From the NCBI RefSeq assembly GCF_007744255.1, contig NZ_CP036267.1:5592001-5656000 (forward strand): a stretch of 64,000 nucleotides of DNA, read 5' to 3'. Of this stretch, positions 1 to 9,100 are shown one piece after another. The stretch is from Thalassoglobus polymorphus (lineage in GTDB: Bacteria > Planctomycetota > Planctomycetia > Planctomycetales > Planctomycetaceae). Position numbers and translations under genes: made by a program. A model generated the notes under the pieces. The model ran no database searches. It saw only the letters and a list, made by a program, of their open reading frames with translations, and was not told the origin of the DNA. Each line of letters opens with the position of its first letter. The first letter of the stretch is position 1.

Positions 1-1778
1 GTAATGACATCGACCGTTGGCTTCTGAGTTGCCAAGACGAGATGGATTCCGACTGCTCGTGATTTCTGGGCAAGACGAATAATGTGCGATTCGACTTCCT
101 TGCCATTCGTCATCATCAAGTCTGCCATTTCATCAGCGACAATCACGATGTACGGCATGCGGTCCGGGACATCGTCTGCTTCTTCGTCCCCTTCAGCGAT
201 CCCCATTCGGTCGAGGACTTTTTCACGACCAAGTTTATTGTAGCTGTCGAGATGTCGTACCCCGACTTTAGCCAGTAAGTCGTAGCGTTCCTCCATCTTG
301 TCGACAGCCCACGCAAGGACCGCTTCCGCTTTCTTCATGTCGGTGATCACAGGATTCATCAAGTGTGGAATCCGAGTGTAAGGGCTGAGTTCGACCATCT
401 TCGGATCGATCATCAACATCCGCACTTCGTCCGGTGTTCGCGTCATGAGGATTGAGGTAATGAGCGTATTCAGACAAACAGATTTTCCAGTTCCCGTTCG
501 ACCAGCAATCAACAAGTGCGGCATCTTGGTCATGTCGACAACCAACGGACGACCGCTGACGTCTTTCCCGAGGAAGATCGGAACCGCCATTTTATCTGCT
601 TCTGCAGACATTGTTTCAGCGAGTTCTTTCAACCGCACAGTTACTTGTTTCTCATTCGGGACTTCCACACCGACAGTGTTCTTTCCAGGGATCGGAGAGA
701 CAACGCGCACCGCAGGGACGCGCAATGCGACCGCCAAGTCGTCAGCCAGGTTGACGACTTTCGAAATTCTTAATCCCGGCTCAAGTGTCAGCTCAAACTG
801 AGTAACAACCGGACCGGTGTCAATCTCTGCGACTTTAACATTCAACCCAAACTCTTCAAACGTTCGCTCAAGAACGACAGCCGCTTCCTGTGCTTTCTTC
901 GCCAGCAACTCAAACGGAAACTCTTCGGCTTCTTCGAGAATATCGAGAGAGGGCAAGTCGACTTGCTCCAAACGTTCACGCACTTTCGGTTTGAACAAGC
1001 TGCCCATCAACCCTTGCCCCGCACCTTTGGCAGTGAGAGGAGCATTCACTTTGAACTCAGTCGGGACGCGGGATTCTTCAACGACCTCAACGATCCCCGC
1101 TGGTTCCGGTTCACCTTCAGGTTCTGCCTCTGACTCAACTTCCAACTCGGGCTTAAGTTTGCGAGCGGCTGTTTTTTCAACGGCGATATCACTGACAGGA
1201 GGTCGCTGTTTTTTAATGTAGATCGCACGCACACACCAAAAGAGCGGAGCAAAGAGAACCCGGTAGACAATCCGAAAGAATAGCGTTTCCGTTGCCAGGA
1301 TCATTCCGACACAGAAGAGCGTAGCGATAATCACAATGGAGCCAACGATGGAAAAATTCTCCATCAACAAAACCCGCCCCCACGCGCCCAGGTAGCCTCC
1401 GCTTCCGATCAAGGGAGAATTGGGGAGATTCGGAACTGTGAGATGCAGCAACAGGCACAACGAGATCAACATCGTCAATGCTCCGATGATGCGAACGACT
1501 GGATCCGCGAGCTGTTTACGGGAGAACAATCCCATATCAATGCAGAACAGACTCACCAGAAGAAACCATGCCCCGAGGCCGAATGCGTTCACTAAGAGAT
1601 GGGCAATGACAGCCCCGGTCGGTCCGCACAAGTTGGTGACGTATGTCCGCGCAGGGTAAACCGACGTCGACGGGGGGTCCGCCGAATCGTAGCTGAACAA
1701 GGCGAGTGCCACGAACAGTGTCGCAGCGAATAAGCCCAGCGCCAGCAAATCATTTTTCAGACGTTGGTAATCAATCAT
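1..1778 (-). CDS. ftsK: DNA translocase FtsK/SpoIIIE, N-terminal part (cut by window edge)
   Basis: Hexameric septal DNA pump that moves chromosome termini into daughter cells during division. Reading the minus strand from the ATG at 1778 gives an uninterrupted frame of about 592 codons to the left edge. Roughly residues 15-185 hold four hydrophobic segments, followed by an acidic Glu/Pro linker. The motor domain carries the Walker A motif GRTGTGKS (near 480-506) and the Walker B-like stretch VIVADEMADLMM (near 120-155). The end visible here reads VLATQKPTVDVIT, a standard FtsK motif. The C-terminal part, including any gamma DNA-reading domain, lies outside. The gene is transcribed away from the DUF3592 gene. 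Identification is firm; the start is supported by the immediately following membrane segment. Confidence 0.95.
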   Translation of the reverse strand, partial: MIDYQRLKNDLLALGLFAATLFVALALFSYDSADPPSTSVYPARTYVTNLCGPTGAVIAHLLVNAFGLGAWFLLVSLFCIDMGLFSRKQLADPVVRIIGALTMLISLCLLLHLTVPNLPNSPLIGSGGYLGAWGRVLLMENFSIVGSIVIIATLFCVGMILATETLFFRIVYRVLFAPLFWCVRAIYIKKQRPPVSDIAVEKTAARKLKPELEVESEAEPEGEPEPAGIVEVVEESRVPTEFKVNAPLTAKGAGQGLMGSLFKPKVRERLEQVDLPSLDILEEAEEFPFELLAKKAQEAAVVLERTFEEFGLNVKVAEIDTGPVVTQFELTLEPGLRISKVVNLADDLAVALRVPAVRVVSPIPGKNTVGVEVPNEKQVTVRLKELAETMSAEADKMAVPIFLGKDVSGRPLVVDMTKMPHLLIAGRTGTGKSVCLNTLITSILMTRTPDEVRMLMIDPKMVELSPYTRIPHLMNPVITDMKKAEAVLAWAVDKMEERYDLLAKVGVRHLDSYNKLGREKVLDRMGIAEGDEEADDVPDRMPYIVIVADEMADLMMTNGKEVESHIIRLAQKSRAVGIHLVLATQKPTVDVI

Positions 1779-2212
1779 GTTCGTTCAGTGTCGCAGGAGA
1801 TCTCTTCTGCGCTCACCTCCCGTGAGGGGCCTTTGTGGACAGGTCCGTTCTGCCGTTCTCTTTGTGAGTCCTCTCAGCGTGCTGGGACAACTCTCTCTTC
1901 ATCACCCCGCCCATGCCGGTGCGAATTGCTGACATTGCGAGGCGTGTCGCTCGTCACTCCATCATTCTCTGGGAGCCGCATTCATCGAGTGATTCACCAG
2001 AGGCGAAAAGCACGAATGCCAAATTCTGTGACAATATCTCAAACCTACACCCCAGAATGGACCGAGTTGAGAAAACTCACCGAGGTTGTGTATTTTTCAC
2101 AACAGAGTTTCAGGATCAGCAGGACCGTTACTGTTGTAGCGAACAGAGGGTTCCCAAACGGGCTGACACATCACGGTGAAACCGGTCGTAACGAATCCTC
2201 CAGCAACAACGG
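1779..2212. other. Intergenic region between divergent ftsK and the DUF3592 gene
   Basis: About 430 bases between divergently transcribed genes, so it should hold promoters for both. Short open frames on the plus strand here have no recognisable protein character. No hairpin, repeat or RNA gene was recognised. Confidence 0.5.
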
Positions 2213-2224
2213 GTGATAGCAACG

Positions 2225-2668
2225 ATGGATGACGAAGAAGAGCTCAAGAGTTTTAAACGGATTCTGTTCGCCACTGTCCTGTTTCTCATCTCGACCTACT
2301 TCGCCTTCAAGGAAGTGAAGTACATCATCTTTGGAAAAACAGCGACCGCAACGGTGCAACGAGTCTTTGAAACCGAAGAACGTGGTCGACGGGGCCGCAA
2401 GCGGAAACTGCTGGCAATCGAATATTCATTCATGGACGAAAGCGGGCGATCCCACAGTGAACGCGATGACGTGGCTGTCAGCTGGGGCGATCCCGGAAAA
2501 TCGGTTGAAGTGGAGTACCTTTCAGGTGTTGAAGATTCATCACGACTCCACGGCCATTCGAACAAGACATCGATCTGGATCTTCTTAGGCTGCCTGAGTT
2601 GGCTGACCTACACGGGATATAAACTTGCCAAGGAAGCAAACGAACCATTCAAACCTCAGCGGAGGTAG
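2225..2668 (+). CDS. DUF3592-like small membrane protein
   Basis: Unknown function. The protein of about 147 residues has two membrane segments (roughly residues 10-30 and 108-128) flanking a soluble portion of about 75 residues with alternating beta-like segments. This layout, with the phrases ATATVQRVFETEE and SVEVEYLSG, matches the DUF3592 pattern in which a beta-rich domain is held between two helices. In-frame starts are GTG 2213 and ATG 2225; ATG is preferred, without a clear Shine-Dalgarno for either. It precedes the ExbB/ExbD operon, but a gap of over 400 bases separates them, so co-transcription is not implied. The family assignment comes from layout and is moderate. Confidence 0.6.
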   Translation: MDDEEELKSFKRILFATVLFLISTYFAFKEVKYIIFGKTATATVQRVFETEERGRRGRKRKLLAIEYSFMDESGRSHSERDDVAVSWGDPGKSVEVEYLSGVEDSSRLHGHSNKTSIWIFLGCLSWLTYTGYKLAKEANEPFKPQRR

Positions 2669-3095
2669 TTGCCCTACGGTGATTCCGAATGCATGGTCAG
2701 CTCGCCTGAAGCATTTGCGATACTGCTTTTCCATCAACAATCGATCTCTACTAAACGTGTCTATCCGCATAGTCTGATGCTGGATCCGATTCCGAAATCT
2801 GCTTCAGCTGTATTCTTCTGACAAGTAACTTTCAGGAGTAATGCAGTCTCAGTTGTTGCGTGAATATGCGGATGAATACTTTGTATTGCCCGACGTTCTG
2901 GAGTCTCGAATGCTTCTCCATATTCTGAGTGAGACAAGATTTTAAACGCTGCTTCAGCAATCAGAAGTACGGCAGCGAGTTGACACTGTTGATAGTAACC
3001 ACGTAGCATTTTGCCTAACATCATTCTGATGTTGGTGGGGGTAGGTCTCTCCATTCCTCCCATCCCACGAAACTTCGTCACACTTTATTTACGCC
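2669..3095. other. Intergenic region upstream of the first ExbB/ExbD operon
   Basis: About 425 bases with no supported gene. A 106-codon minus-strand frame at 2761-3081 has no hydrophobic core, domain signature or ribosome site and is treated as chance. The region probably contains the operon promoter; no convincing -35/-10 pair was picked. Confidence 0.45.
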
Positions 3096-4010
3096 ATGTC
3101 ATTTATGCTCACATCCACACCGATGGCGAAGCCCAGTCTTTCGGCAATGTCGAACGTGCCTGAGCCGGTCATGAAAGTGAACTCTTTCGACCGTCTCAGT
3201 GCGGGGATGATTGCGTTTGTGTTCGGGTTGATACTGGTGGTGATCGGGATTCTGCTCTGGTGGGCATCAACACGAGTAGAGAAACCGACGTTCCTGGTCC
3301 CTATGGAAATGGTCGAAGTGGGCGGTGAGGAAGATGGCGCTCCTGATGAGACGCTGCAGATTGAATCCCCCGAAGACCCGAATGAAAACCCGTCTCCCAC
3401 AGAAGAAGTTCTGGAAGAAGCAGAATTGACAGATTTTGTCGAAGATGTCGTCGAACTGGCTGATGTCGCGACACAGCAAGTCAATGCCATCCCGATCAGT
3501 CAGCCGGGAACACCCGGCAGTGCCGTCGGAACAGGTCGAAAGCGACTCGGGAACGGACCTGGAAATTCGATCCCCAACGAAGAACGCTGGTTCATTCGCT
3601 ACTCAGACAAGGCTTCCGTCGACGAGTACGCAAAACAGCTCGACTATTTTGGGATCGAAATGGGCGCACTGATTCCGAGCGGTCAACTCATCTTAATGAG
3701 CAACATGAGTGCTGGGTCTCCGAAGAAAACCACGAAAAGTTCCGGCAAAGGCGAAACCCGTCTCTACATGACGTGGCAAGCAGGAAATCGCAAAGCTGCG
3801 GACGAAACACTGTTTAAGAAAATCAATGTCGACGTTTCAGATGCCATCCTGTTCCACTTCTATCCGAAGAAAACAGAGCAGATGTTACTGCAACTGGAGT
3901 ACGACTACGCGAAGCGGAAGGCGTCCGAAATCCGTCGGACCTATTTCGTTGTTGCGAAGAAGGGTTCGGGCTATCAATTTGTGGTCACCAGACAAACCTA
4001 CTTGAGATAA
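3096..4010 (+). CDS. TonB/TolA-like anchored envelope protein, first gene of an ExbB/ExbD operon
   Basis: Exact function not recognised. The layout is that of an energy-transducing partner: a cytoplasmic N-terminus of about 36 residues, one membrane helix (about residues 37-57, ending in LLWWAS), an acidic and proline-containing linker (about 65-145), then a folded C-terminal domain (about 160-304) ending in a beta-rich FVVTRQTYLR. It lacks recognisable TonB C-terminal motifs. It lies 41 bases upstream of the ExbB/TolQ gene and reads the same way, so I infer that it is the envelope-spanning partner of that proton channel. Several in-frame ATGs exist in the first 30 codons, so the start is uncertain. 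Confidence 0.6.
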   Translation: MSFMLTSTPMAKPSLSAMSNVPEPVMKVNSFDRLSAGMIAFVFGLILVVIGILLWWASTRVEKPTFLVPMEMVEVGGEEDGAPDETLQIESPEDPNENPSPTEEVLEEAELTDFVEDVVELADVATQQVNAIPISQPGTPGSAVGTGRKRLGNGPGNSIPNEERWFIRYSDKASVDEYAKQLDYFGIEMGALIPSGQLILMSNMSAGSPKKTTKSSGKGETRLYMTWQAGNRKAADETLFKKINVDVSDAILFHFYPKKTEQMLLQLEYDYAKRKASEIRRTYFVVAKKGSGYQFVVTRQTYLR

Positions 4011-4051
4011 ACTCAACGAAAACGTGCCGTAAGGTCAAGAAGGCGTAATAA

Positions 4052-4699
4052 ATGAACCAGCTTCTCGTAGTAGCAGGACCAGTGATTTATGTTGCAATGG
4101 CACTCGCAGCACTGTACGGAGTCTTCTGTGCCGTTCTCCTGTTTCGAAAAATTTCACAGAAACGTTTTTCAAGTGCATCCCAATCGGGAGAGTTTTTAGA
4201 CGAGGTCCGAGACAAGCTCTATCGCCGCGATTTCGACGGGATCGTCGAACTTTGCGATTCCCCTCCATATTGGAGCAAAGCACTTGCCCAGATGATATTG
4301 GTCGCTTTGGCTCACCGAGATCGTGGGCTCTCAAAGTTACGTATCTTGCTGGCAGAGAAGTACGAGCGCGATGTCCTCGCCGATCTGGAATATCGCTTTT
4401 CGTGGATTGGAACGATTGTCAAAACGGCTCCCATGCTCGGGCTGCTCGGAACCGTTTCGGGGATGATTCTGGCGTTTGGAAAAATTGCTGGTTCCGGAGA
4501 ATCGGGAGTCAACCCGGCAGACCTGGCTGACGACATCAGCTTTGCACTCCTCACCACTGCCTGCGGTTTGATGATTGCCATCCCACTGACCATGCTGGGG
4601 GCGGCTGTGCAGGTCAAGAAAGGGAAGATGACCGACGCAGTTCAGGAAGACCTGAGTGAATTTCTGCACGACTTAGAAAAAGTGATGGCGGAAGGCTGA
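4052..4699 (+). CDS. MotA/TolQ/ExbB proton channel family protein
   Basis: Inner-membrane subunit that, with ExbD/TolR, forms a proton-driven motor powering envelope processes. The 215-residue protein has an N-terminal membrane helix (about 8-30), a cytoplasmic stretch, then two helices: one around WIGTIVKTAPMLGLLGTVSG, which contains the family's hallmark APMLGLLGTVxGM motif, and one around FALLTTACGLMIAIPLTML. The conserved Thr and Pro positions of the family are present. It sits between the TonB-like gene (41-base gap) and an ExbD gene (64-base gap). ATG 4052 is the natural start. It lacks the signal peptide and long linker of the second ExbB in this window (52220-53059). Confidence 0.92.
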   Translation: MNQLLVVAGPVIYVAMALAALYGVFCAVLLFRKISQKRFSSASQSGEFLDEVRDKLYRRDFDGIVELCDSPPYWSKALAQMILVALAHRDRGLSKLRILLAEKYERDVLADLEYRFSWIGTIVKTAPMLGLLGTVSGMILAFGKIAGSGESGVNPADLADDISFALLTTACGLMIAIPLTMLGAAVQVKKGKMTDAVQEDLSEFLHDLEKVMAEG

Positions 4700-4763
4700 G
4701 TCAACCAAAGACGACAGCCAAGCGAGATGACAGCGTAAATCTGAAGCCGAGCAGGATGACAAC

Positions 4764-5204
4764 GTGGCCTCGACATTTGGGAAATCGAAGCGAATTCAAA
4801 CAGACGACGAAGATCTGGACATTACGCCCATGATCGACGTGACGTTTCTGTTGCTAATTTTTTTCATGGTCACTTCCAACATGAAACAGTCAGCGACCGT
4901 CAACATTCCCCGCGCCAAGCATGGTGAGAGCGTCCCCACTTCACAGGCCGTCATCCTGACAATTTTCAAGACTGACGGCGATCCGGAAGTTTATCTCTCG
5001 GACGGGACGAAAGATAACGGTCCAGTCGGCATGGAAGAGGTGACAGCATATGTTTCAGCGGGTGTTGCTGACGGGAAGAAATACATCATCATCAAAGCAG
5101 ATAAAGATCTTCCTTCCGGGTTTGTGGAAGAAGTTGCGCGGGCCGCGAATGAAGTGGATGACACCGAGTTAACCTTTTTCATCGGAATCATAGACAAAAA
5201 GTAG
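4764..5204 (+). CDS. ExbD/TolR family protein
   Basis: Single-span stator partner of ExbB/TolQ. The N-terminus is cytoplasmic, then the signature LDITPMIDVTFLLLIFFMVT (about residues 18-37) places the conserved membrane Asp at the start of the helix, followed by a periplasmic domain of about 105 residues. The length of 146 residues is normal for the family. The start codon is GTG at 4764, preceded by GCAGGATG, giving a plausible ribosome site. It is followed 30 bases later by a second, larger ExbD, so the motor probably carries two different ExbD chains. Confidence 0.92.
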   Translation: MASTFGKSKRIQTDDEDLDITPMIDVTFLLLIFFMVTSNMKQSATVNIPRAKHGESVPTSQAVILTIFKTDGDPEVYLSDGTKDNGPVGMEEVTAYVSAGVADGKKYIIIKADKDLPSGFVEEVARAANEVDDTELTFFIGIIDKK

Positions 5205-5234
5205 AGTCAAACCGACCCGAAGCGACCAAGACCT

Positions 5235-5951
5235 ATGCCAATCATTTTCCGTTGTTCTAACTGTGGGCAAAAGCTCAGCGTCACTCGCAAAAAAGCGGGC
5301 AAGGCGGTGACATGCCCAGAGTGCGTACAACGAATTACGGTTCCTGCTCCCAAAGAACTCTCGGAAAGTCACGAACCGGAAGATGCGGATGCTTCTGGCA
5401 AATTAGAACTTGAGCTTGTTCGCAACGAACAGGCTCAGCTTTCTGAGTCAGAGATTCAGACGGAATGGTCCAAGAAACGGAACCCGTGGATCGAAAGTGA
5501 AGAAGAGGAAGACGACGACTTCAACTTAGGATCGGCCGATCTGGAAGAGTCCGGCCTGGACATGACCCCCATGGTAGACGTCACGTTTTTGCTACTCATC
5601 TTCTTTATGATTACCGCGTCATTCAGCATGCAGAAATCGCAGCCTGCAACTCCGCCAGAGCCAGACGAAGAAGGGGTTTCTCAATCGGTCACAATGGAAG
5701 ACCTTGAAGAAGAATCGGTCGTTGTCGAGCTTGATGAAGAGAACACAATCCGGGTGGACGACGTCCCGGTTTCGGGCATCGGAGAATTGACCGATGTTCT
5801 CGCAGCGAAAATTGGAAACGAAGGGAAAACAGAAATGCTCATCGAAGCACACCCGAACGCGAAACATGGCCTTGTCGTCGCTGTCACTGATGCCGGAATT
5901 GAAGTGCAAATGCAACGAATCCGACGTGCGGTGAAGAAGAGTGATGACTAA
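5235..5951 (+). CDS. ExbD/TolR family protein with N-terminal zinc ribbon
   Basis: A 238-residue ExbD variant. Residues 1-35 form a zinc ribbon with two CxxC pairs (C7/C10 in CSNC and C27/C30 in CPEC) resembling the MJ0042-type finger. An acidic linker (about 42-105, with a run of Glu and Asp) leads to the ExbD signature LDMTPMVDVTFLLLIFFMIT and a periplasmic domain ending at residue 238. The N-terminal 108 residues would be cytoplasmic, so the zinc ribbon faces the cytoplasm. Normal ExbD proteins have only about 15-20 residues there. Its position directly after a canonical ExbD suggests the pair works with the same ExbB. The zinc ribbon may recruit a cytoplasmic partner; that role is inferred. 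Confidence 0.88.
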   Translation: MPIIFRCSNCGQKLSVTRKKAGKAVTCPECVQRITVPAPKELSESHEPEDADASGKLELELVRNEQAQLSESEIQTEWSKKRNPWIESEEEEDDDFNLGSADLEESGLDMTPMVDVTFLLLIFFMITASFSMQKSQPATPPEPDEEGVSQSVTMEDLEEESVVVELDEENTIRVDDVPVSGIGELTDVLAAKIGNEGKTEMLIEAHPNAKHGLVVAVTDAGIEVQMQRIRRAVKKSDD

Positions 5952-6144
5952 CTTTCGAGCCACAAAATGATCGGTAGAAACAGATTCTATCGAAAGAAAT
6001 AACAAGTCGAACAACCACAGCGAATTTGCCCCATCGAGCCTTGTGCCTTTGTCCAAAGCCCTATGTTGTAAAAGCCCCTGTCGTAAGAATTGAAGAGACT
6101 CAAAACACAGACCGAGCAGTCCCATGGTCGAAGCAGGTTGAAGA

Positions 6145-9100
6145 ATGGCGTTTCTGGAAATAGTTCACATCTCGGGTGAAGTCGATCAGATGAAGCTGTC
6201 CAAGCAGCAACCCCTGACGATCGGAAGCCATACATCGACTGACATTACCATCGATGAAGACAGTGTCGAAATCATGCACTGTCGTATCAGTTGGGGAAAA
6301 GGTGGTTATGAAGCAGTCGCTGCCGGGACGGAACCGATTGAAGTCAACGGAAACCTGGTCCAGCGAACCTTGCTGAAAGCGGGAGACACACTCCGTTTCG
6401 GCTCGGTGGATATCCGTTATCGCGACAACAAAGAAGATGGACACAATGCCGTCGAAGATGAACATCAAGAAGAACGCGGTTTGAAGCCGTTGTCGGAAGA
6501 AATCCCTGTTCCGAGAACTCCTTCTCAAAAGGCCTCACCTGAAGTGGATGAAATTAACGAAGACGACCTGATCGAAGACGATCTAGAAATTCTTGACGAT
6601 GACGACGATGTCTCGCCAGGAGGAGTCGATATCGCTTCTGGGTTAGCCGCTCTTGCCGCTGCCGAAAGCCAGGGGAGCGGGAAATCGTCAAGGAAGAAGA
6701 AACCTAAATCCAAATCAAAACCGAAACAAAAACCGAAGGCAGAAGGCCAATCAAAGCAACCAGCAAGCAAGCCTTCAACGACCGCTGCAGCGAAAGAGAA
6801 AGCTGCTCCCGAAAGCCCTGAACCGAGCAGCGCCCCCAAGCCTGCGGAAATCTCTCGGGAGGATGACCAACTCTCTCCACGACTTCGCGAGGCAATGCGG
6901 AATCGGCAGCGACGCCCCGGAGAAGAAGACCCGTTTCGCTCACCGTTAGTCCTTGCACTGACTGGTGGTGCGGCAGCCCTGATGCTCACAGGAGCGATCT
7001 TCTACTTCATCGCTTCGCGACAAACCGCACAACAACAATTCGACCAGGCAAACGCCCTCTACGAAGAAAGCAAGTTTCAACCAGCGATTGAAGAGTTTCA
7101 AAAATTCGCAGCCGCATACCCTCGCCTCGACTTGACGGTCAAAGCCAAAACCCTTGCTGGACTCGCACGAGTCCGAAAAGAGATCGACGTCGCTGCTCCT
7201 AAGTTTGAAGAAGGCCTGACGCAACTTCGGCTCTTCATTCGAGAAAATTCAGATCGCGATGACGAGTTCGAGGCGCTACACCCAGAAATTGTCACACACG
7301 CCAGGACGATCTCTCTCGAAGCTGCCCAGGCAGCGGGAAAACAACACAATGCCGATTTATTAAAAATCTCACGCGAAGCACGAACCATCCTGAACACCTA
7401 CGCCCCGAAGGACAATCCTCCCAAGGAGACTCTCGATCAAATTGAAAACGCGTTACGTGCCTCCGAAGCAGAGATCCTGAAAAACGATGTCTACAAAGAT
7501 CACGTAGACCGCATGTCGAAAGCTTTGGCAAACGAAGACCCAGCGAAAACCCATCCGTTGGAAGCACTGAAAATCCGCCGTGACCTACTGGTTCGCTATC
7601 CACAAAACTCTCCCAATGACCGAGGGGGTTTCGCCAGAGACAAAAAGGTCGTCGAGCTCTTCAACAAAGCTTTGACGCTTGAGCAAAAGAAAGTTGTCGA
7701 ATCGAAAAACGACATCGAAGCCGTTGTCGAGGATGATGAAACGACAGCGGTTCCGTTAACGCTGGTGTTCCATGGACGAACTCGCACCGATGAAGTCTCT
7801 GTTGGGAAGTCCGTGATCGTGCTCGCCAAAGATTGCTGCTATGGCGTTGACTTCGTCACTGGCGAACCAATCTGGCGACGTGTCATCGGATTCGACACAC
7901 CCTTCTTTCCGATCCAGGAGTCACAACTCCCCAGCGTTATTCTGTTCGACACCAACAACCTTGAGCTGGTCCGATTGAATCAAACAACTGGTCAACTCAT
8001 CTGGAAGCAGCAGCTCAACGATTTCGTGACTGGCCGCCCATTATTAGTCGACAACACGATTTATGTTTCGACCGAATCAGGACGATTCCTGGCAGTCGAT
8101 TTAGCAACCGGACTGATCGCTGGTCAGCTCAATTTCTCGCAACCAATTTCAAGTTGTGTTGAACTGGAAGACGAACAACATCTGTTTCTCGCAGGGAATG
8201 AAGAAGTTTGCTACACGATCAGTAAACGCCCCTTGGCATGCGTGAAGGTGTCGTATCTCGGACAACAACCTGCTTCAGTCGATTCTCCACTCCTGGAGAT
8301 GGGACCGTACGTCCTGATGATCGAAAACAAAACCAACTCCGCAAGGTTGCGGCTGATGAACGTGGCGAAAGCTGATGAACCTGCCACAGAAGTCGCTTCT
8401 GCCGTGATTGGCTCTCGCGTGATTGACGATCCTGTGATCCGCGGACGCAACCTGTTCGTCCCCGCAACAGGCGAGTTGATTTACGCATTTTCCGTTTCAG
8501 ACGATCCAGGTCAGCCACCGCTGACAACAGGGCCAATCTTTGATGGACAAGGGAGCAAGGGGGACAGCATTAACCTTTTGACTGGTCCCAACGGTCAAGT
8601 CTGGATGGCAACCGACGCACTGAATCGGCTGCAACTCTCGACCGATTCGTTACAACCAGACGGCAGCCCAGCCGCTCCGGGTGTCGCCACGCAGCCGTTA
8701 CAAATGGTTTCCGGATACCTGCTGAATGCTCGACGTCGCGCCTATACCGACGCAGTGACATTCACCCGCACGAACCGGGACGACATGACCAGTGACTGGC
8801 AGGTTGTCCTCGGTGGAGAGCTTCTGGCAATCACGGGGAGTACGGGAGATTCCATTAACATCGCTGCCATCAACGAAGCGGGGCAAGCGTTCAAAATCGG
8901 AAGTCGCCAACTTTCCGGAGGGAAGTTTGTGACAGACGCTTCGGTTCGTCTCCCCCTGCACCAAGACCTGGAAACCCCTTTAGTCGGTGCGAAAATTTCG
9001 GGGAACCGCATCGCAGTTGCCTGTGGAAACCCAGAGCCGAGGCTTTGGATCATCAACGCTGCCGGGCAAATCGAAGGTTCTCCACGAATTCCCGAACCTG

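Noticed and set aside
2761-3081. 106-codon open frame on the minus strand
   Set aside because: No domain, signal or conserved-looking composition, no ribosome site, and it fills the space where the operon promoter is expected.
5619-6125. 168-codon minus-strand frame over the zinc-ribbon ExbD gene
   Set aside because: Overlaps a well supported gene almost completely and has no recognisable features.
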